DNA of 64,000 nucleotides from NCBI RefSeq assembly GCF_003611735.1, contig NZ_RAWG01000006.1:16513-80512 (forward strand), read 5' to 3'. The position numbers were made by a program, and so were the translations under genes. The first letter of the stretch is position 1, and each line of letters starts with the position of its first letter. This DNA is from Corallococcus sicarius. Lineage in GTDB: Bacteria; Myxococcota; Myxococcia; Myxococcales; Myxococcaceae. Below the pieces are notes generated by a model. It ran no database searches and was not told the origin of the DNA. It worked only from the letters and a program-made list of their open reading frames with translations. Of the stretch, positions 16,627 through 24,779 are shown one piece after another.

Positions 16627-18579
16627 ATGCGATTCGTCCGAACCGGCTTCGTGCTGTCCGCGCTGCTCGCGTCCCTGGTGGGTGCCTGCGGCCCCCAGGA
16701 CGGCGCATCGAGCGGCGACCTGCCCTCCCGGGACGTGCTGTTGGGGGAGGCCCGCGCGGCGGCGACGACGGGGCACAAGGCCTTCCGGGTGATGACGTAC
16801 AACGTGCGGGGGCCGCTGGACACGGGCGTGCTCGCCTGGCCGAACCGCAAGGCGGCCGTCATTCAGCGCATCCTCGCGAACAACGCGGACATCGTGGGCG
16901 TGCAGGAGGCGCAGGCCCCGGCGGGCGGGCCCAGCATCCCGGCGGACCTCATCGCGGGCCTGACGGGCACCGACAAGCCCTATGGCGTCTACAACCCGGG
17001 GGGTGGCAGCCCGAAGCTCATCTTCTTCAAGAAGAGCCGCTTTGAGATGGCCCCCGAGGTGGGCCACGGCAACGAGTCGCTGGTGAATCCCTATGCCCCT
17101 GGCGCGCCGTGCTTCAGCCACGCGGAGGGCAAGAAGATTGCCTGGGTGGGGTTGCGCGACCTGACGTCCGGCCAGGTGTACTTCGTGGCCAACACGCACT
17201 TCGCCTACGCGGCGGCGTGTTCGCTGGGCCGGTTGAAGGAGGCGGCGCAGATGGCCGCGTTCCTCGCGACGAAGCCCGCGGGGTTGCCCGTCATCGCGAT
17301 GGGGGACTTCAACGCGGACGCGCAGAGCACGTCCACGCCGGGGGAGAGCACCCTCGAGGACCTGGAGGCGGGGGCGAAGCTGTTCCGCACCGCGCGCTTC
17401 GACGGCACGACGGGCGAGGACGACGCCACGTTCAACAACGCGTGGGACGGCACGCCGTCCACGAACTACGCGCGGCTGGACTACATCTTCCACAACGGGG
17501 GCGCGCTCACGTCATCGGCGCCCGCCATCGACCGGACGGAGAGCGGCGGCAACACGCCGTCGGACCACTTCGCGGTGCTCGCCACCTTGCGCCCCGCCCT
17601 CTTCTCCGCGGGCTCCACGTTTTCTCCGACGCCGGGTGGCACGTCCCCGGCGACGCAGGTGTTCTTCGCGGACGTCACCGGGGATGGGTGCGCGGACCGC
17701 ATCTCCTGGAACGCGACCCTGGGCGAGGGGGAGACGTGGGTCGCGATATCGCGGTGTGACGGGAGCTTCGTTGCGGCGGTGAAGAACGAGGGCGCGTTCA
17801 GCGCGGTGTCCACGACGCGGTTCTCCTTCGCGGACGTCACGGGGGATGGGTGCGCGGACAAGGTCCTCTGGCGGCCCACGCTGGGAGACGGCGAGGTGCG
17901 CATCTACCCGGCGAAGTGCGATGGCACGTTCGGCGACCGCGTGTCTGTCTTCCAGGCGGCCAGCCAGAGCGAGTCCACGCGTCTGTCCTTCGCGGACGTG
18001 ACGGGGGATGGGTGCGCGGACCTGCTGCGCTGGAACCCGAAGGAGCGGGCCGGCGCGTTCGAGACCTTCGTGGCGAAGTGCGCGGGGGCACCGGCCTTCG
18101 GCGCGGCGGTGCAGAGCACGGTGGGGGCGAACACGAGCGAGGGCACGCGCGTGTACTTCGCGGACGTCGATGGGGATGGCAAGGCGGACCGCATCCTGTG
18201 GAACCCGGACCAGGACGGGGGCCGCACGCGCGTGTACCGCTCCACGGGTGCGGGGGTGTTTGCCTTTGCGTTCGCGCACGAGGCGGGCACCAGCGGCGTG
18301 GACACGACGCGCTTGTACTTCGCGGACGTGGACGGTGATGGCAAGGCGGACAAGGTCTTCTGGCGGCCCAACTTCCGCCAGGGCCGGATGCAGATCTACC
18401 CGGGCACGGGCACGAACTTCGCGGGCAGCCCGGTGATGGACAACACCGGCTACAGCGGCTCGGAGAACACCACCTTCGCCTTCGCGGACATTGATGGCCG
18501 GGGTGGCGCGGACAAGGTGTACTGGAACCCGAACAGCTACGACGGCGACACCAAGGTGTTCCGCGCCTTGGCGCAGTGA
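16627..18579 (+). CDS. Exported endonuclease/exonuclease/phosphatase with C-terminal FG-GAP repeats
   Basis: The 650-residue product has a lipoprotein signal (LSALLASLVGACG). Residues about 54-320 are an endonuclease/exonuclease/phosphatase domain. Its landmarks are MTYNVRG, a metal-binding Glu in GVQEAQ, MGDFNAD, LDYIFHN and the closing SDHFAVLATL. Six repeats of about 48 residues follow, each with FADVTGDGCADR- or FADVDGDGKADK-like calcium loops, forming an FG-GAP/VCBS propeller. The catalytic residues look intact, so I expect an active extracellular nuclease or phosphodiesterase. The propeller probably anchors or targets it. Such enzymes fit predation or extracellular DNA use, but the substrate is inferred. 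Confidence 0.87.
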   Translation: MRFVRTGFVLSALLASLVGACGPQDGASSGDLPSRDVLLGEARAAATTGHKAFRVMTYNVRGPLDTGVLAWPNRKAAVIQRILANNADIVGVQEAQAPAGGPSIPADLIAGLTGTDKPYGVYNPGGGSPKLIFFKKSRFEMAPEVGHGNESLVNPYAPGAPCFSHAEGKKIAWVGLRDLTSGQVYFVANTHFAYAAACSLGRLKEAAQMAAFLATKPAGLPVIAMGDFNADAQSTSTPGESTLEDLEAGAKLFRTARFDGTTGEDDATFNNAWDGTPSTNYARLDYIFHNGGALTSSAPAIDRTESGGNTPSDHFAVLATLRPALFSAGSTFSPTPGGTSPATQVFFADVTGDGCADRISWNATLGEGETWVAISRCDGSFVAAVKNEGAFSAVSTTRFSFADVTGDGCADKVLWRPTLGDGEVRIYPAKCDGTFGDRVSVFQAASQSESTRLSFADVTGDGCADLLRWNPKERAGAFETFVAKCAGAPAFGAAVQSTVGANTSEGTRVYFADVDGDGKADRILWNPDQDGGRTRVYRSTGAGVFAFAFAHEAGTSGVDTTRLYFADVDGDGKADKVFWRPNFRQGRMQIYPGTGTNFAGSPVMDNTGYSGSENTTFAFADIDGRGGADKVYWNPNSYDGDTKVFRALAQ

Positions 18580-18613
18580 CGTGACATCTCCCTGAGCGGG
18601 ATGACATACTTGA

Positions 18614-19099
18614 ATGAAGACAAGAAATCTGGGCGAATCACCACCATCGACGATGTCTGACAAGCCCCCAAGCAGCATGAAAATACCGGTCGTGGCTGTT
18701 TGCCTCCTCCTGCAGGGGTGTGCACTCTTCCAGCGGCCCGCACGACCTGCTCACGCACCGCCAGAAGTGGCGGCCAGGGTTCAGTTCCCACGCGACCTTC
18801 CGAGTGAGGGGCTTCAAGAGTTGTCGGGGCCGACTGCTGCGGCAATCGCGCTCGCCATGGAGGACTTTCGCCCTCTTGGGACAAAGCCCCATCGCAATGC
18901 GACTCCCTTTGAGCAGTGCCTCTACCGGCGCGAGGCATTCAACGTGTCAGCGGCTCCAGGAGCTGACGGGGTCGTTTTCGTCCGGTTCTCATTCAGCCCC
19001 ACCAACTGCGCTGAGCACGAAAGGGAGATCGCCCTCGACATGGGCGCGACCTACGCCGTGGATGTTTCCGGGGCGCGCATCCTCGCCATTCAAAAGTAG
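18614..19099 (+). CDS. Small lipoprotein of unknown function
   Basis: The longest frame gives 161 residues, but the lipoprotein signal [15 protein letters not shown] begins at an internal ATG at 18677; an ATG at 18653 is also possible. No good ribosome binding site decides between them. The mature part has no recognised domain; it includes two cysteines ([15 protein letters not shown]) that could form a disulfide. It is less GC-rich than its neighbours. Function unknown. Confidence 0.6.
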   Translation: MKTRNLGESPPSTMSDKPPSSMKIPVVAVCLLLQGCALFQRPARPAHAPPEVAARVQFPRDLPSEGLQELSGPTAAAIALAMEDFRPLGTKPHRNATPFEQCLYRREAFNVSAAPGADGVVFVRFSFSPTNCAEHEREIALDMGATYAVDVSGARILAIQK

Positions 19100-19212
19100 C
19101 CCCCGCCTGCACGGGTTCGAAGGGGACTGCGCTTCGCCTGACGTTGTTCAAGGTCGCTCCCACAAACCCGTGGCCCCTGGCTGCGTCCAGTGCCCAGACT
19201 GCCGCCCCCGAC

Positions 19213-20505
19213 ATGCGCGCCCCACTCCTCGCCACCGTCCTGTTCGCTGTCCTCGTCTCCGCGTCCGTCCGGGCCCAGACGCCCGCGGCCACGCCGCCCC
19301 GCTCGTACCTGCTGCGGCCGGCGCGCGTCTTCGACGGCACCACACTCAAGCCTCACACGGGCTGGGCGGTGCTCGTCACCGGGGAGCGCATCGTCGCGGC
19401 GGGTCCCGCGCAGGGCTTGAAGCCCCCGGAGGGCACGGAGGTCATCGACCTGCCCGGCACCACGCTGCTTCCAGGACTCATCGAAGGCCACTCGCACCTG
19501 CTGCTGCACCCGTACAACGAGGCGTCGTGGAACGACCAGGTGCTCAAGGAGTCCCTGGCCCTGCGCGTCGCTCGGGCCACGAACCACGCGAAGGCCTCGC
19601 TCCTCGCGGGCTTCACCACCACGCGCGACCTGGGCACCGAGGGCGCGGGCGACGCGGACGTGGGCCTCAAGCAGGCCATCGACCAGGGCATCATCCCGGG
19701 CCCTCGCATGGTCGTCACCACGCGCGCACTGGTCGCCACCGGCAGCTACGGCCCCAAGGGCCACGCCGCTGAATGGACGGTGCCCCAGGGCGCGGAGGAG
19801 GCGGACGGCGTGGACGGGCTGACGCGCGCGGTGCGCGGACAGATGGGGCGCGGCGCGGATTGGATCAAGGTCTACGGCGACTACCGCTGGGGCCCACGGG
19901 GCGAGGCGCTCCCCACCTTCTCCCTGGAGGAACTGCGCCTCATCGTGGAGACCGCGAGGAGCGGCGGACGCCCCGTCGCGGTGCACGCCAGCACGCCGGA
20001 AGGCATGAAGCGGGCGGTGCTCGCCGGCGCGGAGAGCATTGAACATGGCGACGGCGGCACGCCCGAAGTCTGGAAGCTGATGGCGCAGCGGAACGTGTTC
20101 CTGTGCCCCACCCTCGCCGCGGGCGACGCGATGCTCCAGTACCGGGGCTGGAAGCGCGGCGTGGATCCGGAGCCGGAGTCGTCCCAGAAGAAGCGCGCGG
20201 GCCTCAAGGCCGCCCTGGCGGCGGGAGTGCCCCTGTGCGTCGGCGGGGACTCGGGCGTCTTCACCCACGGGGACAATGCGCGGGAGCTGGAGCTGCTCGT
20301 GGGCAGCGGCGTGACGCCCGCGCAGGCGCTCCAGGCCGCCACCTCCGGCAACGCGCGCATGCTGCACTGGGAGGACCGCATCGGACAGGTGAAGCCAGGG
20401 CTGCTCGCGGACCTCGTCGCCGTGGAGGGCGACCCCACGCAGGACATCTCCGCCGTGCGCCGGGTACGCCTGGTGATGAAGGGCGGCACGCTGTACCGAC
20501 GCTGA
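19213..20505 (+). CDS. Exported metal-dependent amidohydrolase (imidazolonepropionase/prolidase-like)
   Basis: The 430-residue protein has a signal peptide ([17 protein letters not shown]) and then an amidohydrolase fold. The HxH metal pair is in [11 protein letters not shown]. The probable carbamylated Lys is in DWIKVYGDY, two further His lie in [10 protein letters not shown] and ESIEHGDGG, and the catalytic Asp in [11 protein letters not shown]. The C-terminal strand [14 protein letters not shown] is typical. The ATG at 19213 is chosen because the signal peptide begins there. Family members act on Xaa-Pro dipeptides or related cyclic amides; the true substrate is not shown by sequence. Confidence 0.88.
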   Translation: MRAPLLATVLFAVLVSASVRAQTPAATPPRSYLLRPARVFDGTTLKPHTGWAVLVTGERIVAAGPAQGLKPPEGTEVIDLPGTTLLPGLIEGHSHLLLHPYNEASWNDQVLKESLALRVARATNHAKASLLAGFTTTRDLGTEGAGDADVGLKQAIDQGIIPGPRMVVTTRALVATGSYGPKGHAAEWTVPQGAEEADGVDGLTRAVRGQMGRGADWIKVYGDYRWGPRGEALPTFSLEELRLIVETARSGGRPVAVHASTPEGMKRAVLAGAESIEHGDGGTPEVWKLMAQRNVFLCPTLAAGDAMLQYRGWKRGVDPEPESSQKKRAGLKAALAAGVPLCVGGDSGVFTHGDNARELELLVGSGVTPAQALQAATSGNARMLHWEDRIGQVKPGLLADLVAVEGDPTQDISAVRRVRLVMKGGTLYRR

Positions 20506-20512
20506 GGGCTCA

Positions 20513-20540
20513 TGTCCCAATCCTCCAGACCCGGGTGTCT
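20513..20540 (+). promoter_or_regulatory. Conserved leader motif upstream of MYXO-CTERM gene 1
   Basis: TGTCCCAA, 16 variable bases, then GTCT, ending 7 bases before the ATG at 20548. The same arrangement with identical spacing precedes the tandem paralogue. The layout resembles an extracytoplasmic-function sigma promoter (-35 and -10 elements 16 bases apart), which would give a leaderless transcript. Confidence 0.4.
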
Positions 20541-20547
20541 CAACCGC

Positions 20548-21507
20548 ATGACGCGACACGATTGGAAAACCCTGGGCGTGGTGACGTGTGTGCTGGGCGC
20601 GGGAGGGGGCCTGACGCCTGTCGCGGAGGCCTGCAGTGGTCCCGCCTGCTCCGACCGCGAGGTCCAGATTCCGATGACCGCGAACGCCGAGGTTCCCGCG
20701 AACGTGCCCGCCCTGGTCATCGTGCCCGCCATCTTCCGGAACATGGATGAAGGCAGCGTCCACCTGCGCACGGCGGAGGGCTTCGAGCTGGCGGCGGACA
20801 TCACCCAGGGCGCCCACGGGAGCGCGGTCGTGGTGCCCGCCGCGCCGCTCGTCCCCGGCGCCGGCTACCGCCTGGAGGGAAGCAACCCCTGTCCGCTCGG
20901 CGAGGAGACCGTGGCGGCCACCTTCACCGCGAGCGAGCCCCTGCCCCTGCCCGCCACCCCGGGCGTGCTGGAGGCCGGCCCGGTCCAGCAGGGGAAGGTC
21001 ACCGTCGTCGGAGGAGCATCGTGCTCGGTGGACACGCAGGGCAGCTCGTTGCGCCTGCGCTTCACACCGTCACCGGAGTTGGTGCCGTTCCTGCCGTGGG
21101 TGCACTGGACGGTGGAGGTGGATGGAGAGCCCTGGGCCACGGCACCGCACGGCGCGCTGGGGCCCACGGGCGAACTCATCCCTTCCATCCGGCTGCAGTA
21201 CACGCGGGACCTGCTGTGGCTCTACACGGTCTGCGAGGTGACACCCGGCACACAGCCGCCCATGAACATGGGACTCGCACCGGGACGGCATGTGGCCACG
21301 TTGCGTCCGGTGATTGAACACCTGGCGGTACCGCTGCCGCTGCTGGAGGTGCCCTTCGAACTGACGTGCCCGGAGAAGCCCGCCGACCCCATCCCCTCCC
21401 CTGACGGCGAGAGCTGCTCCCAGACAGGCGGCGGCCTCACGGCGCTCGGGCTCCTCGCCACGCTCCAGCTCTGGCGCAGGCGCTCCCGCGGAGTGCGTCC
21501 CACCTGA
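20548..21507 (+). CDS. MYXO-CTERM surface protein (copy 1)
   Basis: The 319-residue product has a signal peptide ending near EACSGPACS. A strand-rich ectodomain follows with Ig-like turns (EVPANVPALVIVP, APLVPGAGYRLEGSNPC). The C-terminal sorting signal is SCSQTGGGLTALGLLATL followed by WRRRSR: Cys-Ser, Gly-rich, hydrophobic, then basic, as in MYXO-CTERM proteins sent to the outer surface by the myxobacterial type II system. The ATG at 20548 is preferred over 20512 because the leader before it is conserved in the paralogue. Function unknown; it shares a nearly identical 69-bp tract with the next gene. Confidence 0.8.
   Translation: MTRHDWKTLGVVTCVLGAGGGLTPVAEACSGPACSDREVQIPMTANAEVPANVPALVIVPAIFRNMDEGSVHLRTAEGFELAADITQGAHGSAVVVPAAPLVPGAGYRLEGSNPCPLGEETVAATFTASEPLPLPATPGVLEAGPVQQGKVTVVGGASCSVDTQGSSLRLRFTPSPELVPFLPWVHWTVEVDGEPWATAPHGALGPTGELIPSIRLQYTRDLLWLYTVCEVTPGTQPPMNMGLAPGRHVATLRPVIEHLAVPLPLLEVPFELTCPEKPADPIPSPDGESCSQTGGGLTALGLLATLQLWRRRSRGVRPT
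21061..21129 (+). repeat. 69-bp tract shared with MYXO-CTERM copy 2
   Basis: This tract matches 22070-22138 with only two differences (A/G at position 6 and T/C in GAGTTG/GAGCTG). The surrounding parts of the two paralogues have diverged far more. This is the pattern of local gene conversion or very strong constraint. Confidence 0.7.
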
Positions 21508-21511
21508 GCCG

Positions 21512-21539
21512 TGTCCCAACCCTCCGGCTTCGGGTGTCT
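21512..21539 (+). promoter_or_regulatory. Conserved leader motif upstream of MYXO-CTERM gene 2
   Basis: TGTCCCAA-N16-GTCT, ending 8 bases before the ATG at 21548 and aligned without gaps to the motif at 20513. The N16 region differs at several positions while both ends are kept, which argues for function at the ends. Confidence 0.4.
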
Positions 21540-21547
21540 GATGAGGC

Positions 21548-22537
21548 ATGCACGGATACACCCGGAAGCTGGCCACCGTAGGGATGTTCCTCGTGGGGAT
21601 GGGGGCACTCCTTCCTCCTTCAGCGCACGCGTGCGTCGCGCCCAACTGCTTGCGAGGAACCCGCTTCGCCCTCCCCGCTGACGGTGGAGCGGTCCCTGCG
21701 AACCTTCCCGGGCTGGTGACGGTGCCACCGCTTCTGGAGAGCGTGGATCCGACCACCGTCCGGCTGCTCTTGGACGATGGGACCCAGGTGCCCGCGAGCG
21801 TCACGACAGGCGCCCACCAGACCCAGGTCCTGGTCCCGGACGCGCCGCTCGTCACGGGCACCACGTACCGTCTGGAGGCGAAGGGCGTCTGCAACTTCGG
21901 TGGACCCCAGGAGACCCAGGCGACGACCTTCACCGCGGGCCCTGCCCTGCCGCTGCCCACGACGCTCGGGAGCCTCACGGCCGAGCCGCCTCAACGGAGG
22001 ACCTTCAGCGTGTATGGGGATGCGAGCTGCGGGAACACGCAGGCGGAGGGCGACACCACCACCCTGCACTTCACGCCGTCACCGGAGCTGGTGCCGTTCC
22101 TGCCGTGGGTGCACTGGACGGTGGAGGTGGATGGAGAGGCGTGGTCCTACGCGAAACATGGCGGGCTGACGCCCACGGGTGAAAACCCAGACACCCATCT
22201 CTACGAATACAACCGGCGCCTGATGTTCCTCTACACCCTCTGCGGGGAGCCCAACCCCACCACGCCTCCGACCCGGGGCCTCGCGCCTGGACGCCACCAG
22301 GCCACGCTCAAGGGGACACTGGAGCACGCCCACCTCACGCTGCCGCCCGTGACCGTGGACTTCGAGCTGACGTGCGCCCAGGAGCCGCCCGAGGAGCCTG
22401 ACGAAGAGCCCGGAGAGGAACCCGAAGGCACATCCAACAACAGCTGTTCGCAGGCCGGAGGAGGCCTGAGCGCCCTGGCCCTCCTGGCCACGCTCCGACC
22501 CTGGCGCCGCCGAATCACGCGCCGCGCGAGCCGCTGA
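21548..22537 (+). CDS. MYXO-CTERM surface protein (copy 2)
   Basis: The 329-residue tandem paralogue of the preceding gene has a signal peptide (VGMFLVGMGALLPPSAHA) and the same Cys-containing N-terminus (CVAPNCLRG). Its ectodomain ends in a Glu/Pro-rich stalk (EEPDEEPGEEPEG), followed by the sorting signal SCSQAGGGLSALALLATL and WRRRITRR. The stalk is longer than in copy 1. The peptide FTPSPELVPFLPWVHWTVEV is identical in both and the DNA there is almost identical. Function unknown; the pair looks like cell-surface proteins under a shared signal. Confidence 0.82.
   Translation: MHGYTRKLATVGMFLVGMGALLPPSAHACVAPNCLRGTRFALPADGGAVPANLPGLVTVPPLLESVDPTTVRLLLDDGTQVPASVTTGAHQTQVLVPDAPLVTGTTYRLEAKGVCNFGGPQETQATTFTAGPALPLPTTLGSLTAEPPQRRTFSVYGDASCGNTQAEGDTTTLHFTPSPELVPFLPWVHWTVEVDGEAWSYAKHGGLTPTGENPDTHLYEYNRRLMFLYTLCGEPNPTTPPTRGLAPGRHQATLKGTLEHAHLTLPPVTVDFELTCAQEPPEEPDEEPGEEPEGTSNNSCSQAGGGLSALALLATLRPWRRRITRRASR
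22070..22138 (+). repeat. 69-bp tract shared with MYXO-CTERM copy 1
   Basis: Partner of the tract at 21061-21129, 1009 bases away, in the same reading frame and orientation. Confidence 0.7.
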
Positions 22538-22626
22538 GCGGCCAGCGAGGCATCGTCCGCGTCAAGGGGGGCCGTCGTAGTGGCCTACTTGTGATCACCT
22601 GGCAGTCACCCACTGTCCTCAGAAAC

Positions 22627-24036
22627 TCAGCGCCGCGTTCTCGGCCCAGAACTGTCTTTTTCAATGCCAAGCGCCAGAAGATCTTGCTCGAAACGGAGTT
22701 GCCATCCTACGGCGTGAGTCAGTCGGTCCACGAAGAAGCTGGCCGACTTGAGCTTGAGTTCTTCATGATGCCCAACAGCCTGTGACTGAAGCGCACTCTC
22801 CAGTCCTGGGCGCTGATAAATGAAACTGGCATTCCCTGTCTTTGAAAACTCCACCACTGCGTAGCGCTCAAACGACAAACAGAATGCGCTCACATCCCCG
22901 CTGCCGGAAAGTCGTTTCGCCCTTCGAAATGCAGCCTGCTGCTCTGCGGGCAGGTTCGCCAAATTTCTTCTCAAAGCGTCATAGGTTTCCGAGTCCAGCC
23001 AGCACGTCGTCTTCCTGATGGAACCGAGATATCGCAACCAGAACCGACGACGGTCCTGCTCGTGCATTGCCCGCTCGAAGAAGAACTCCAAGTCCTGCTG
23101 AATGAGCGCAGTCAGGAACTCACCGAAAGCAGCTTCAGCCTGGGCTCGGACCTGCGCCCACGCCTGCATCAAGTTCGTGAGCCTAGGATCACCGAAGACG
23201 CTGTCCCTGGAGATAAGACGTTCCTCCAGACGGCCTCGGACACCCGCCTCGACCTGTCCGCGCGCCCAACATTCCAATGCAGCAGCAACCACGGCCACTC
23301 GAGCTTCCAGGGGAGCCGAAGCAACGACGTCGTCCGTGTTGTTGTGCGGCATCCAGCCCCGCCCGATTGGGTCATCAACAAGGAACTTCAAGGCATCAGA
23401 GACGTCCTGCCGCGCCTGGAGTCTTCGACGGAGGTACTCCGCGACGACCTGCCCCGCGTAGCTGATGCTTGGCTTGATACCGGAGGCCCTAAGCATCTCG
23501 ACCACATTGGGCAAGGGCCGATCAAGCCAATGCTTCGCCAGGATTCGAGGCCCTTCTCGGCCAAGCGCGCTTTCGATGGAGATGGGAAGCCCCCATCGCA
23601 ACAAGCCTGCATCCACACTGCATTGACCAGCCAGCCTCGCCCATGATGCCTGTGCCGGTATTTCCTCGAACAAGCTCCAGTCACGGATGCGCTGTCGCAC
23701 CAAACGGGGCAGGTTCTCAGGACTCTTCACGAGGAACCAGGCCATGCGCTCTAAACCAACCTCGCGCCACAAACACGGCACGATGCGTCGCTCACGTCTG
23801 GAAAGACTTGAGAAGTCACGCGCATCCAACTTCTTGAGCACAGCCGGAACATCAAGAGTTTGCCGAGCACGGAGGAGCCGCCCTGGCTCGCGGTCGTCTG
23901 CCAATCGCTGGGCATCCTCCACGCGGGCAGAAAGCTGCCTCACTCCACTCTCGACCTGTTGCTGAAATGTGCCAAGCCCCGCCAGGACTGCCTTCTGCCG
24001 TTCATTTACCTCATCGAGCCAGGAGTCCAACCCCAT
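22627..24036 (-). CDS. zorC: Zorya type I protein ZorC (EH-signature domain)
   Basis: The 469-residue protein is last in the Zorya operon. It has the EH_Signature character of ZorC: a C-terminal region with FGDPRLTNLMQAWAQ, EFFFERAMHEQDRRRFWLRY and VVEFSKTGNASFIYQRP. ZorC is required for type I Zorya defence and in a studied system binds DNA while working with ZorD. The N-terminal half is helical with charged coiled-coil-like stretches. A strong TAGGAGG site, whose TAG is the zorB stop codon, lies just before the ATG at 24036, so translation is coupled. The DNA is less GC-rich than the flanking chromosome. Confidence 0.85.
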   Translation of the reverse strand: MGLDSWLDEVNERQKAVLAGLGTFQQQVESGVRQLSARVEDAQRLADDREPGRLLRARQTLDVPAVLKKLDARDFSSLSRRERRIVPCLWREVGLERMAWFLVKSPENLPRLVRQRIRDWSLFEEIPAQASWARLAGQCSVDAGLLRWGLPISIESALGREGPRILAKHWLDRPLPNVVEMLRASGIKPSISYAGQVVAEYLRRRLQARQDVSDALKFLVDDPIGRGWMPHNNTDDVVASAPLEARVAVVAAALECWARGQVEAGVRGRLEERLISRDSVFGDPRLTNLMQAWAQVRAQAEAAFGEFLTALIQQDLEFFFERAMHEQDRRRFWLRYLGSIRKTTCWLDSETYDALRRNLANLPAEQQAAFRRAKRLSGSGDVSAFCLSFERYAVVEFSKTGNASFIYQRPGLESALQSQAVGHHEELKLKSASFFVDRLTHAVGWQLRFEQDLLALGIEKDSSGPRTRR

Positions 24037-24044
24037 GGTACCTC

Positions 24045-24779
24045 CTACAATCGTAGGTCGCCGCGGACGCGAATCACGAGCCGACGGTTGGATGGTTCAT
24101 TCCCAGCTGTCCCTGGTCGTGGAGCCGTTTGCCCCCGTCCCGAAACGACAAAGTTCGCATCCAGGCAGTCCCGCTCATAGCCAGCATCTCTGAGCTGGCC
24201 TCGAACCGTGAAGAACACTTCCTGTGCGCGCGAGGCGCTCGCACGGACGTTGTTCTCGAAGCTGAACTGCGAGACACCATAACGGACCCCGCACTCGCCG
24301 CTCGTCCCGAGGAAGGGTCGGTCATCCGTGTGTCCTTCGAGGATGATGGACGGTTCCGCGCCCGCATCCCGCATGGCATCGACAGCTTCGCAAACACGGT
24401 GAATGAGGGGAACAGCCCCTCGCTCGAACTGCTCGACATATGCAGGGGGAGTCCGGCACTGCCCCAGGCCAAACTGGAGGTTCTTGAATTCAATCTCCAG
24501 CGCGTTCACACCTCCGTCCAGTCCACTCAGCGCGATGAATCCGCCATCGAGTTCGGCATCCAGTGTCACCAGGTCCTCTCTCAGAGAGAAGAGCGAGGCC
24601 TGGACGCCATCTTTCTGAGAATCCACCTTCCCGATGGCCGCCTCCTTTTCCCGGATGGCCTCTTCCTTCTGCTTGCGTGCCTCTAGAATGAAGATGACGG
24701 CCAGCAATAAGAATACGACCGCGACTCCGGCCATCAGGTCCGCGAGGGACCGGTCGCTGCTCTCTCCCGATGAACTCAC
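24045..24779 (-). CDS. zorB: Zorya protein ZorB (MotB-like, OmpA peptidoglycan-binding)
   Basis: The 244-residue protein is the stator partner of ZorA. A single membrane helix (residues about 15-33, LMAGVAVVFLLLAVIFILE) follows DRSLADLM, whose Asp14 sits where ZorB/MotB proteins carry the proton-binding Asp. A helical linker leads to a C-terminal OmpA/MotB domain with EGHTDDRPF and a closing NEPSNRRLVIRV. The start is a GTG at 24779 that overlaps the zorA stop (GTGA), and the resulting length is near that of the described E. coli protein. ZorA and ZorB form a peptidoglycan-anchored ion-driven motor complex in the inner membrane that senses phage entry. Confidence 0.92.
   Translation of the reverse strand: MSSSGESSDRSLADLMAGVAVVFLLLAVIFILEARKQKEEAIREKEAAIGKVDSQKDGVQASLFSLREDLVTLDAELDGGFIALSGLDGGVNALEIEFKNLQFGLGQCRTPPAYVEQFERGAVPLIHRVCEAVDAMRDAGAEPSIILEGHTDDRPFLGTSGECGVRYGVSQFSFENNVRASASRAQEVFFTVRGQLRDAGYERDCLDANFVVSGRGQTAPRPGTAGNEPSNRRLVIRVRGDLRL

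Noticed and set aside
20512..20547. ATG at 20512 as start of MYXO-CTERM copy 1
   Set aside because: The 36 bases align with non-coding leader of copy 2, and the signal peptide starts at 20548.
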